From contig CALGIA010000180.1 of NCBI GenBank assembly GCA_937916005.1, positions 1-7,442 of the forward strand: a DNA stretch of 7,442 nt, written 5' to 3'. The notes under the pieces were generated by a model. That model was not told where the DNA came from, did no database searches, and was given only the letters and a program-made list of their open reading frames with translations. The stretch comes from an uncultured Rhodospirillaceae bacterium (GTDB lineage: Bacteria > Pseudomonadota > Alphaproteobacteria > MPNO01). A program made the translations under genes and the position numbers. Below are positions 1 through 6,560 of this stretch, piece after piece. How positions within the stretch are numbered: position 1 is the stretch's first letter; each line of letters opens with the position of its first letter.

Positions 1-1
1 A

Positions 2-109
2 GTGGGATTAACAATAGAGAATATCCCCTCCCGTATCTCCAATGAATTCTGGGCCTTTTACCTTTCACTTGAAGAAGCCTTGGATTACGAAATCACCAAA
101 ATTCGTTAG
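2..109 (+). CDS. C-terminal end of a reading frame entering from the left edge (probably the N-terminal part of the next gene)
   Basis: The frame is open from the window edge and ends at TAG 107-109. It encodes about 35 residues, including NEFWAFYLSLEEALDYE, an amphipathic, acidic helix-like stretch. The true start cannot be seen; a GTG at position 2 could be one, but nothing upstream is available to judge it. The next open frame (116-538) is in exactly the same phase, only two sense codons beyond the stop, and no convincing ribosome binding site separates them. I therefore suspect both pieces belong to one gene of unknown function interrupted by this TAG. The alternative is an independent upstream gene ending here. 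Function unknown. Confidence 0.45.
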   Translation: MGLTIENIPSRISNEFWAFYLSLEEALDYEITKIR

Positions 110-115
110 CAAGGT

Positions 116-538
116 TTGCGGGCCGGCGGTCCACCAGATCATGGTCAAATCACGCTAAACGATGATTTCCGGTCCAAAATCCACCGGCATTTGAATACGG
201 TGCGAAAAATCGTCAATACAGTAGAAATTGAAGAACGTCTGCGAGAAAACATCTTCAAGCGACTAAATCAACTTGCTACCGAGGTGGACAGGGGTCGGTC
301 GGGGCCAACGCGGTTCGCGGATGCGTTTTTTGAGATAACAGCGGCGGTGGGAGATGGATGCGACAATCTTGAACCCGCCGTTAAAATAATGGAACGCATA
401 GGCGGGCTATTTGGCAAGGCGAGAAAACAAAACGATGTGAATAAAATTGCCGAGGGCGACCCGCAAAAACTGATCAGCGGCCCGGAAGATGTTGAAAATT
501 CTGGAATCGGCGATCTCGACGACGAAATTCCTTTTTAG
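116..538 (+). CDS. Hypothetical protein with SSB-like acidic C-terminal tip (possibly the distal part of a gene split by an in-frame stop)
   Basis: This is a 140-residue soluble protein if translation starts at TTG 116. That start is weak: the only purine stretch (AAGG, 111-114) lies almost on top of it. The middle (about residues 15-100) looks mostly helical and charged, with no catalytic motif, signal peptide or membrane segment that I recognise. The tail is Asp/Glu-rich and ends in LDDEIPF, closely matching the acidic tip of bacterial single-stranded DNA-binding proteins (DDDIPF in E. coli SSB), but no OB-fold domain is apparent. The frame continues upstream past TAG 107-109, so the natural protein may be about 175 residues or longer. 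Base composition differs from the rest: GC is 25/60 at 181-240 and 28/60 at 421-480, against 43/60 at 1501-1560. I recall similar uncharacterised alphaproteobacterial proteins ending in DLDDEIPF, but cannot name a family. Confidence 0.6.
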   Translation: MRAGGPPDHGQITLNDDFRSKIHRHLNTVRKIVNTVEIEERLRENIFKRLNQLATEVDRGRSGPTRFADAFFEITAAVGDGCDNLEPAVKIMERIGGLFGKARKQNDVNKIAEGDPQKLISGPEDVENSGIGDLDDEIPF

Positions 539-576
539 CCTTTCTCATCCGGCGTCACGCAGTTTCCCTCACCCAC

Positions 577-924
577 CTACCCCAGCAGATTCCCCAGCGT
601 CTCCTTCGGTGGAACAATGTCCGTCACCAGGTCGCGGATCAGGCGTTTGTTGTGCAGGGGTTCGATGGTCGCGCCGCCGGTTTCCAACCGCGCGGTGCAG
701 GCATATTGGGTGCGGCCTTCAATGCGCATCATGCATTCCTTGCAGGCATTGGCATTGATGCAGGAATAGCGGATCGCCAGGGACGAATCCACATGAGTGC
801 GGATCCACATCAGCGCATCCAGCACCGACATGCCGTCGCGGTAGGGCACGTCGAATTCCTCCATTCGGAGGTTTTCGCCTTCCGCACCGCGCTGCACCTT
901 TACTGTAACAAATTCGGGGGTCAT
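577..924 (-). CDS. Succinate dehydrogenase/fumarate reductase-type iron-sulfur subunit, [2Fe-2S] domain only
   Basis: This 115-residue protein corresponds to the N-terminal ferredoxin-like domain of SdhB/FrdB. It would pass electrons between the flavin of its partner (921-2660) and an unknown carrier in the cytoplasm. Cluster ligands are C55, C61, C64 and C76, within YSCINANACKECMM and YACTA. The first spacing is C-x5-C-x2-C, one residue longer than the C-x4-C-x2-C of typical SdhB/FrdB. The protein stops at IRDLVTDIVPPKETLGNLLG, just where normal SdhB (about 230-240 residues) continues into the domain carrying the [4Fe-4S] and [3Fe-4S] clusters. That domain is absent, and the following bases to 538 hold no continuation. 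The ATG overlaps the flavoprotein stop (ATGA), with GGAGG seven bases upstream, so translation is probably coupled. The electron acceptor and physiological direction are unknown. Confidence 0.85.
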   Translation of the reverse strand: MTPEFVTVKVQRGAEGENLRMEEFDVPYRDGMSVLDALMWIRTHVDSSLAIRYSCINANACKECMMRIEGRTQYACTARLETGGATIEPLHNKRLIRDLVTDIVPPKETLGNLLG

Positions 925-2660
925 TGGGCGGCCTCCACCGGTAACAGTTCCCGGGGCGCGCGCACCACATCCATCCAGCCCAGCACCGGCGCGTCACCCT
1001 CCAGCGCGACGGTCTGGTTTTTTTCAAACGCCGGGTCCTGGTTGGGCAAATCCTCGCGCTGATGGGCGCCCCGGCTTTCGCGCCGGTTGATCGCCGCCGC
1101 CGCAATGGTTTCGGCCACCAGCAGCCCGGACCGCAAATCGTACCAATCGAGGATTTCCATATTGTACCCTGCATCGGATGACGGGCGGAGCGCGGGCAGA
1201 TCATTGCGCCGCATGTCCCGGATACGCCCCAACGCGCGGGCCAATTTTTCATCCGTCCGCAACAGCCCCACATCGTTCCACATCAATTCCTGCAATTCCC
1301 GCCACAGCTTGCCGGCCGTCGCGTCCCGATGCTGGTCGACCGGCCGGGCGCGGGATTTCAACGCCGCCAGCGCTTCCAGGATCGGCGCGGCGTCCGATTC
1401 CTCCCAGACCAGGGTTTCTTGATCAATATCTTCGGCGGCAAACCGCCCGGCCCGTTCGCCGAACACGAAGGCTTCCGTTATGGCATTGCCCGACAGCCTA
1501 TTGGCCCCGTTGGCCCCGCCGACGGCTTCGCCCGCCGCATATAATCCGGGAACCCGGGTCGCCATGCGCGTATCCACCCGCACGCCGCCCATGTGATAAT
1601 GGGCGATGGGCGCGACCTCGACCGGGCCCTTGGTGAGGTCGATGCCGTTTTCGGCCAGCTTGTCGATCACCGGGCCGAATGCCGCGCGCAGCTGGGCTTC
1701 CGGGATATGTTCGAAGCTGAGATAGGCCCCGCCGGCGGGCGAGCCGCGCCCGGCTTCCAGTTCCTTCCAGATGGCGTATGAGGTCTCGTCGCGCATGGAC
1801 GTGTATTTGCCGGAATCGTTTTCGCCGTAATGTTCGATGAATTCGTCAAAATTGCCATTGAGCAGACGCCCGCCCAGCTTGTAGCGGAACGGGTCCCACA
1901 TGATGGGATCCATGCCGACCAGCCGGGGCGCGAGGTGACCGATGGGGAAGAATTGCGGGAATTCCATATCGATCAGATCGGCGCCCGCGCGCAGGGCCAT
2001 GGCGTAGGAATCGCCGTTCATGTTCACCGATGCCGAATTGCGCGCATATAGCCGGGTCAGCCCGCCACCGGCCAGGATCACCGCCCTGGCCGCGATGGTG
2101 ACGGGGCTGCCGTCTTCCATGTTCATGCCGACCGCGCCGACGGCCCGGCCGTCGCGCACGACCACATCGAGAATGGTCAGACCACTGACCCGGGATATGT
2201 TGTCCCCCTGAGCGACCTGGGTGCGCAAGGTCTTGGCCACCGCCGGACCCGTATTGAGGAAATCCACATAGACGCAGCGCTGAAGCTGATGGCCCGGCGC
2301 CATGACCTGGCGCATGCGCCCGTTTTCGCCCCGCGCCCAGCCCACCTTCCATTGGTCCATTTCACGGATGCGATCGGGCGCGTCACGGCACAGTACGGCG
2401 GAAAGTTCTTCGTTACACAGCCCCCTGCCCGCCGTCAGGGTATCGGCAAGATGATGGGTCCAGTGATCGGGTTCTTCCTCCCCCATCGCCACGGCGACGG
2501 TCATCTGGGCCATGATGGTCGAACCGCCCCGGCTGATCAGGCTTTTATCGACCAGCAGCGCCCGCGCGCCGCCGCGCGCCGCAGCCACCGCCGCATACAT
2601 GCCCGCCCCGCCGGCGCCGACGATCAGAATGTCTGTTTCCAGATGGGTAGGAGCGCTCAT
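921..2660 (-). CDS. FAD-dependent fumarate reductase/succinate dehydrogenase-like flavoprotein subunit
   Basis: This 579-residue protein belongs to the SdhA/FrdA/NadB/AprA flavoprotein family and probably oxidises or reduces a dicarboxylate-like substrate in the cytoplasm. In order it shows the FAD dinucleotide fold (GAGGAG, residues 15-20) followed by acidic D38; RGGST (44-48); AGGG (197-200); RDE (290-292), where the family has its proton-shuttle Arg; AHYHMGG (353-359), the substrate-binding His loop; GANRLSGNAI (385-394) with the substrate Arg R388; and the C-terminal RRESRGAHQREDLP (526-539). Length fits the family. The His that binds FAD covalently in SdhA/FrdA (SHT) is replaced by Ser (S47), as in L-aspartate oxidase, so FAD is probably non-covalent. 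The next gene overlaps by four bases and encodes a ferredoxin-domain partner, which argues against a plain NadB. No membrane-anchor gene is present. The start ATG has AGG about nine bases upstream. The substrate cannot be told from sequence. Confidence 0.85.
   Translation of the reverse strand: MSAPTHLETDILIVGAGGAGMYAAVAAARGGARALLVDKSLISRGGSTIMAQMTVAVAMGEEEPDHWTHHLADTLTAGRGLCNEELSAVLCRDAPDRIREMDQWKVGWARGENGRMRQVMAPGHQLQRCVYVDFLNTGPAVAKTLRTQVAQGDNISRVSGLTILDVVVRDGRAVGAVGMNMEDGSPVTIAARAVILAGGGLTRLYARNSASVNMNGDSYAMALRAGADLIDMEFPQFFPIGHLAPRLVGMDPIMWDPFRYKLGGRLLNGNFDEFIEHYGENDSGKYTSMRDETSYAIWKELEAGRGSPAGGAYLSFEHIPEAQLRAAFGPVIDKLAENGIDLTKGPVEVAPIAHYHMGGVRVDTRMATRVPGLYAAGEAVGGANGANRLSGNAITEAFVFGERAGRFAAEDIDQETLVWEESDAAPILEALAALKSRARPVDQHRDATAGKLWRELQELMWNDVGLLRTDEKLARALGRIRDMRRNDLPALRPSSDAGYNMEILDWYDLRSGLLVAETIAAAAINRRESRGAHQREDLPNQDPAFEKNQTVALEGDAPVLGWMDVVRAPRELLPVEAAQ
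932..936 (-). promoter_or_regulatory. Strong ribosome binding site of the iron-sulfur subunit
   Basis: GGAGG on the minus strand lies seven bases before the ATG at 924-922, inside the last codons of the flavoprotein gene. It fixes the start of the iron-sulfur subunit and supports co-translation of the pair. Confidence 0.75.
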
Positions 2661-2707
2661 TCAGGGACCTGCTTGAACTTTGGTGTTTTCCGGGGGCCGG
2701 TTTGCGT

Positions 2708-2736
2708 ATTGTCTCAGATGGCAAGCCCGCCCGCAA
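2708..2736 (-). promoter_or_regulatory. Candidate sigma-70-type promoter for the flavoprotein operon
   Basis: On the minus strand TTGCGG (2736-2731) and GACAAT (2713-2708) are separated by 17 bases. This would give a leader of roughly 40 bases before the ATG at 2660. It was found by eye, with partial matches only. A near-palindromic CCGGGGGCCGG at 2690-2700 lies in the predicted leader. The 92-base gap between the divergent genes must hold promoters for both directions. Confidence 0.35.
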
Positions 2737-2752
2737 CGACTGGACGCAAACC

Positions 2753-3484
2753 ATGACGTCGAAATCCGAGACCGAACGCAAACTGGCCGATGCCGCCTGG
2801 CCCTACTGGGAAGCCGAGGGCGAGATCGCGAAACGGTTCTACGCCCACGCCACGCCCGACGATCACGCATTTTACCTGCGCGCCCAGCTCTGGAAGGAGC
2901 TCAACCCCGTCGATGGTTATTTCAACGGGCTGCATCGCGAGCTGGTCCGGCTGGCGGAAAAATTCCCCCTGGTCGACAAGGAAATCGACCGACATGATTA
3001 CCATTTCGCGCTGACCCAGCTGACCGAGGAGTTCAATCACTACGTCCTGCTGGCCGATATTTTCGAACATATAGTGGCCCGGCCCATTGCGGCCGACGAC
3101 ACCATCCAGCTTCCCGAGGAAAAAAAGCTGGGCGATCTGCGGCGCGGCTATGTGGAATCGGGCGACCCGATCACCCGCGCGGCGGTGGGTTTCACGGAAG
3201 GCGGCGGGGCGGCGCTGTTCCGCGAAGGCGCCAAAATTTCAGGCGGCGACATCAACGACATGACCGCCCACGCCATGAAGGTGATCTATGACGACGAGAA
3301 AGATCACTATGTGGAAATGGCGAAAGAGGCCGTCGGCCTTATCGCAAACGACGATGACCTGACCCGAATGGTTGATGCGATCCGCGCCATCTCCGCCCAG
3401 CGCGTCTGGATGCGCAACGAAATGTTCCGCGACCCCATGACACGGGACGAAATCAACCGATTTATCGAGACCAATAAACGCTAA
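2753..3484 (+). CDS. Ferritin-like (probable di-iron four-helix bundle) protein of unknown function
   Basis: This is a 243-residue soluble protein. I recognise no named family, but the spacing of metal-ligand-like residues fits the ferritin-like di-iron superfamily: ExxH at E93-H96 (EEFNHY), a lone Glu at E149 (GFTEGGGAALF) and a second ExxH at E182-H185 (DEKDHY). A fourth carboxylate could come from E63 (LHREL) or E20/E24. Segments around residues 55-70, 80-108, 145-160 and 165-200 look like long amphipathic helices. Such proteins store iron, oxidise substrates with O2 or remove peroxide; nothing here says which. I chose ATG 2753. The frame stays open to a TTG at 2702, which has GGGGG upstream and would add 17 residues, but those residues look unconserved and overlap the likely promoter region of the divergent flavoprotein. 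The ribosome site before ATG 2753 is poor. The stop overlaps the stop of the convergent OsmC gene. Confidence 0.75.
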   Translation: MTSKSETERKLADAAWPYWEAEGEIAKRFYAHATPDDHAFYLRAQLWKELNPVDGYFNGLHRELVRLAEKFPLVDKEIDRHDYHFALTQLTEEFNHYVLLADIFEHIVARPIAADDTIQLPEEKKLGDLRRGYVESGDPITRAAVGFTEGGGAALFREGAKISGGDINDMTAHAMKVIYDDEKDHYVEMAKEAVGLIANDDDLTRMVDAIRAISAQRVWMRNEMFRDPMTRDEINRFIETNKR

Positions 3485-3975
3485 ACCTCGACCCAGTCAT
3501 CGCCGACCTTCAAACGGTGGCCGACATCGTTGGCGACGGAGAGGGTCTGGTCGATGAAGCAGCCTTTCCTGGCGGCCTCGATCAGCCGGAACTGATCCTC
3601 GGTCGACGCATCGCTGTCGAGATCGATGTCGAAGCTGAACCCGCCCGGCGAACCCACATAGGGTTCGCGGCCCTTTTGACGGCCGGTCCAGCGATATCGG
3701 CCCTTCACAACGCAGCCGTTGACGGGGATATTCATCCGTTTTGAAAACGCGCGGATCTGGGTCATCAGACAGGCGGTGAACCCGGTGGCGAAATAGGCAA
3801 GCGGCGGCGGCGCGGTATCATCGCCGCCATGGAATTCGCCTTCATCGGTGGCCATTTCATAACTTACGGCCATGCCGGGACGCGTTACGGTTATTTCGCT
3901 CCGCATCTTGCCCACGGAACGGCCCTCGGCCTCGAACAAAATTTCAAACTCATGTTCTTTCTGATCATCGGTCAT
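3481..3975 (-). CDS. OsmC family protein
   Basis: This 164-residue protein has the OsmC/Ohr alpha-beta fold signature. The central helix is PPPLAYFATGFTACLMTQI, carrying C69, and a second conserved Cys is C139 in ARKGCFIDQTL. In OsmC/Ohr peroxidases two such cysteines form the thiol-based catalytic pair that reduces organic hydroperoxides, so that activity is plausible. Many YhfA-type members have uncertain substrates, and the acidic N-terminal half resembles this broader class more than true Ohr. A third Cys (C88) is probably not catalytic. Length is slightly above the usual 140-150. The ATG is preceded by GGTGG five bases upstream. It is divergent from the luciferase-like monooxygenase across a 110-base gap and shares four bases of stop-codon overlap with the ferritin-like gene. 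A peroxide-handling role beside oxygen-using flavoenzymes would make sense, but this is inference. Confidence 0.85.
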   Translation of the reverse strand: MTDDQKEHEFEILFEAEGRSVGKMRSEITVTRPGMAVSYEMATDEGEFHGGDDTAPPPLAYFATGFTACLMTQIRAFSKRMNIPVNGCVVKGRYRWTGRQKGREPYVGSPGGFSFDIDLDSDASTEDQFRLIEAARKGCFIDQTLSVANDVGHRLKVGDDWVEV

Positions 3976-4016
3976 ACAGCCACCTATCCGGTTATTGCTT
4001 GAGCATCGTAACCCGT

Positions 4017-4045
4017 TTGGCGGTTGGGTTCACCTGTCGTATTCT
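4017..4045 (+). promoter_or_regulatory. Candidate sigma-70-type promoter for the LLM oxidoreductase
   Basis: TTGGCG (4017-4022) and TATTCT (4040-4045) are separated by exactly 17 bases, placing a transcript start near 4052 and a leader of about 34 bases before ATG 4086. It was found by eye in the 110-base divergent gap; no operator-like inverted repeat was evident beside it. Confidence 0.4.
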
Positions 4046-4085
4046 GACGATGAATTAAAAAGACGAAACCGGGGCCAGCCAATCC

Positions 4086-5108
4086 ATGAACAATCTCGAA
4101 TTCGGAATTTTCGACCATCTCGACCGCCGGCCGGATGTATCGCTGAGCCAGACCTATGAAGACCGGTTGAAGCTGGTCGAGGGATACGACCAGGCGGGGT
4201 TCGATACCTATTTGATTGCCGAACATCACGCGACGCCGCTGACCGTGGCGCCGGCGCCCAGCGTGTTCCTGGCCGCCGTGGCGCAACGCACGTCACGCAT
4301 CCGCTTCGGCCCCATGGTCTATGTCCTGCCGCTCTATCATCCGCTGCGGCTGATAGAGGAAATCTGCATGCTCGACCAAATGTCGAACGGCCGGTTCGAT
4401 TTGGGCGTCGGGCGCGGGGTTTCGCCCTACGAATTGCAATATTTCGGGGTAGACCCCGCAGAGGCGCGCGACATCTATGACGAAATTCTGGAAATCGTGC
4501 TGACCGGAATGCAGACCGACCGGCTGACCTTCCACGGCAAGTATTTCAATTTCGACAACGTGCCGCTGGCCATAAGCCCCGTCCAAAAACCCCACCCGCC
4601 CTTGTGGATAGGGATTGGAACCGCCGATGGCGCAAGGCGGGCGGGCGACGCCGGGGTCAATGTGCTGACCAATCTGCCGCTCGACATGGGCACGGATCTG
4701 ATGGCGCAGTACAAGGATGCCTTCGCCACCAGACACGGGGACGCGAAGCTGCCGAAATTCGCCATGTGCCGCCATACCTACGTGGCGGAAACAGACGCCG
4801 AGGCCGAACGCATCATGCGGGAGGCCTACCCGGCCTGGTACCAGCACTTCGTCGCGCTCTGGATCGAGCACGGCGCAAATCCGATCATTGCGCAATATTC
4901 CGCTGATTTCGACGAGACCGTCTCGCGTGATCTGCTGATATTCGGATCCCCGGCCAAGGTCCGCGAGGAAATCGAACGCTATGTGGAAACATCGGCGACG
5001 AATTATTTTGTGGGCCGCTTCGCCTATGGCTCGCTGACCTATGAGCAATCATGCGCGGCGCTCGACCTGTTTGCCGCGGAAGTCATGCCCCATTTCAGCG
5101 CCGCCTAG
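4086..5108 (+). CDS. LLM class flavin-dependent oxidoreductase (bacterial luciferase-like monooxygenase)
   Basis: This 340-residue TIM-barrel protein of the luciferase-like superfamily uses reduced FMN, supplied by a separate reductase or by F420-type chemistry, to oxygenate an organic substrate with O2. Family features in order: strand one LEFGIFDHLD (4-13); AEHHA (45-49), with the active-site His pair; MVYVLPLYHP (77-86); EEICMLDQMSNGR (91-103); DLGVGRG (105-111), a phosphate-binding Gly loop; KPHPPLWIGIGT (168-179); and a C-terminal FGSPAKVREEIERY near residues 290-300. Length is normal for the family. The start is taken at the first ATG, whose MNNLEFGIFDH matches the usual N-terminus, although the ribosome site is weak. 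The real substrate (alkanal, alkanesulfonate, terpenoid, chelator or other) cannot be read from the sequence. It reads toward the permease gene, with 42 bases between their stops and no clear terminator hairpin. Confidence 0.9.
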   Translation: MNNLEFGIFDHLDRRPDVSLSQTYEDRLKLVEGYDQAGFDTYLIAEHHATPLTVAPAPSVFLAAVAQRTSRIRFGPMVYVLPLYHPLRLIEEICMLDQMSNGRFDLGVGRGVSPYELQYFGVDPAEARDIYDEILEIVLTGMQTDRLTFHGKYFNFDNVPLAISPVQKPHPPLWIGIGTADGARRAGDAGVNVLTNLPLDMGTDLMAQYKDAFATRHGDAKLPKFAMCRHTYVAETDAEAERIMREAYPAWYQHFVALWIEHGANPIIAQYSADFDETVSRDLLIFGSPAKVREEIERYVETSATNYFVGRFAYGSLTYEQSCAALDLFAAEVMPHFSAA

Positions 5109-5150
5109 AAGCCCTTGTCCGGCCAAATAGAATAGTTTGATGGAGGGAAA

Positions 5151-6533
5151 TCAGGAAAAATAGCCGAGCCAGCTTCCCCACAGGAACTGAAGGGGCATGG
5201 CGACAAGCATGGCGAAAACCATGTAGGCCAGCAAAAGCTTCATCACCGCGCCAATCCGCAAGCCGGCAAGGGCGATGACGATCACCACCGGCGGCGCCTG
5301 ATAGGGAAACGGAAACATCATCCAGGTTCCCACCTGGGTCATCAGCGCACTGGCGACCGGCCAGCCGGCGGCATCGGCCATGGTTTGCGCCAGCGAAGTC
5401 ATGATGGCGGGCGACGCGGGCACGGTGGTGAGGATCCCGACAACCATTCCCATCCCAGTCATGGCGGCGAAATTCCAGGCGTCATGCCGCGGCGTGAGAT
5501 GAACCACGGCGAGCATGGAATCGGCGACGGACCGGGCCAGACCGGTATCGGTTGCCACCGCGCCGAGCCCGATGATCCCGGCGACGAACAGAACCGGCCC
5601 GAAATCCACATCACGGGTCAGCGCCACCGGCGGCAACACACCAATGCGGGGCAACAGAAGAAACAGCGCCGCGGACATGGACACCCAGGCCGGGGCCACC
5701 CCGTGGGCAAAATCGGTAATCCAGAGGCTGAGCGCAATTGCGACGACCGCAAGCAGACGGGCTTCCCGCACCGACCAGGTTTTGGCGACGCCGCCGTCTT
5801 CCGATCGCCGCGGCGTTTCGCGGAACATCACCCAGATCAGAAGAGGATAAACCAGCGTGGCAAGGACGCCCATGACAGGAAAATTCAGTAGAAAATAATC
5901 GCCATAGGAAATGTTGATGCCATAAATGCTTTCCGCCGACCCGGTCATCGCCATGTTGGGAACGTTGGCGGGCAGGATCGCGAAAGCCGGAGCCATGGTC
6001 CCCATCAATGCCGCGAGGATGATCCCGGTGCGTCCCTTGCCGGCACCGTTGCCGTCGAATCCGACCCGGTCACACAAAGCGACGACGATGGGAGTCAGCA
6101 ACAGAACCCGGGCCACCGCAGCCGGAATAATGAAATCCAGCAAAAGGGCGAGTAAAAAAACCGAATAGCACAGCACCAGAAAATTGTCGGGCAAGCGCCG
6201 CAGCATGACCCCGGCGATGCGGCCACCGAGCCCGGTGTCCTTGATCGCGACGCTGAGAACGATGCCGCTGAACACCAGCCAGATTGCGCCGGCGTGGAAT
6301 CCGGAAAACACCACCTGCGCGGGCGCCAGCGAAAACAGCATGGCCAGCAGCATGAACAGCAACGACGTAAAATGCGCGGGCACGACCGCCGTGGACCACA
6401 GCCCCACGGCCAGCACGATCGCCCCCGCCGTACGGATCGCGACAGGCTCCAACACCCCGATCGCGGGCGCAAAGACAAGCAGCGCTCCGCCGGAAACGAC
6501 GGAGAGAACGGAAATCAGAACTGCGGGACGCAA
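5151..6533 (-). CDS. SLC13/DASS-like anion permease (divalent anion:sodium symporter superfamily)
   Basis: This 460-residue polytopic inner-membrane protein has roughly 11-12 hydrophobic segments spread over the full length, with a charged loop near residues 238-258 dividing two halves. The stretch FSGFHAGAIWLVFSGIVLSV (76-95), followed by IKDTGLGGRIA, matches the first-repeat signature of DASS/ion-transporter superfamily permeases, which import di- or tricarboxylates or similar anions, usually with sodium. The places where relatives carry Ser-Asn-Thr substrate/sodium motifs look diverged: PAAVAR (137-142) in repeat one and VPASPAI (371-377) in repeat two. The substrate or coupling ion may therefore differ. 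The start is TTG at 6533 with GACGGG upstream; no upstream ATG fits before the RidA gene stop, 27 bases away. It is probably co-transcribed with the RidA gene. Its location opposite a Rieske oxygenase suggests it could import that enzyme's substrate. Confidence 0.85.
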   Translation of the reverse strand: MRPAVLISVLSVVSGGALLVFAPAIGVLEPVAIRTAGAIVLAVGLWSTAVVPAHFTSLLFMLLAMLFSLAPAQVVFSGFHAGAIWLVFSGIVLSVAIKDTGLGGRIAGVMLRRLPDNFLVLCYSVFLLALLLDFIIPAAVARVLLLTPIVVALCDRVGFDGNGAGKGRTGIILAALMGTMAPAFAILPANVPNMAMTGSAESIYGINISYGDYFLLNFPVMGVLATLVYPLLIWVMFRETPRRSEDGGVAKTWSVREARLLAVVAIALSLWITDFAHGVAPAWVSMSAALFLLLPRIGVLPPVALTRDVDFGPVLFVAGIIGLGAVATDTGLARSVADSMLAVVHLTPRHDAWNFAAMTGMGMVVGILTTVPASPAIMTSLAQTMADAAGWPVASALMTQVGTWMMFPFPYQAPPVVIVIALAGLRIGAVMKLLLAYMVFAMLVAMPLQFLWGSWLGYFS

Positions 6534-6560
6534 ACGAAATACCCGTCGGTGTGTGTTAGA

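Noticed and set aside
539..576. Terminator between the first gene and the iron-sulfur subunit
   Set aside because: No stem-loop with a T tract was visible in this short gap.
719..1273. Possible -1 frameshift product at a GAA-AAA-AAC site in the flavoprotein gene (about 1018-1024)
   Set aside because: The A7 run resembles a slippery heptamer, but the alternative frame encodes no recognisable domain and the normal frame is complete. No stimulatory hairpin was evident.
921..2660. Calling the flavoprotein L-aspartate oxidase (NadB)
   Set aside because: It has Ser at the flavin position like NadB, but the overlapping ferredoxin-domain gene and the absence of other NAD-synthesis genes favour a two-subunit dehydrogenase/reductase.
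2690..2700. CCGGGGGCCGG inverted repeat as an operator
   Set aside because: It is only two CCGG tetramers around three G bases, common by chance in GC-rich DNA.
2702..2752. TTG 2702 as start of the ferritin-like protein
   Set aside because: It is kept only as an alternative: the 17 extra residues look unlike the rest, and the stretch overlaps the probable divergent promoter region.
4293..5048. Long minus-strand open frame (251 codons) opposite the LLM oxidoreductase
   Set aside because: It is a GC-rich shadow of a clear family gene; its translation shows no recognisable domain.
5109..5150. Terminator between the convergent LLM and permease genes
   Set aside because: I looked for a GC stem followed by a T run on either strand and found none convincing.
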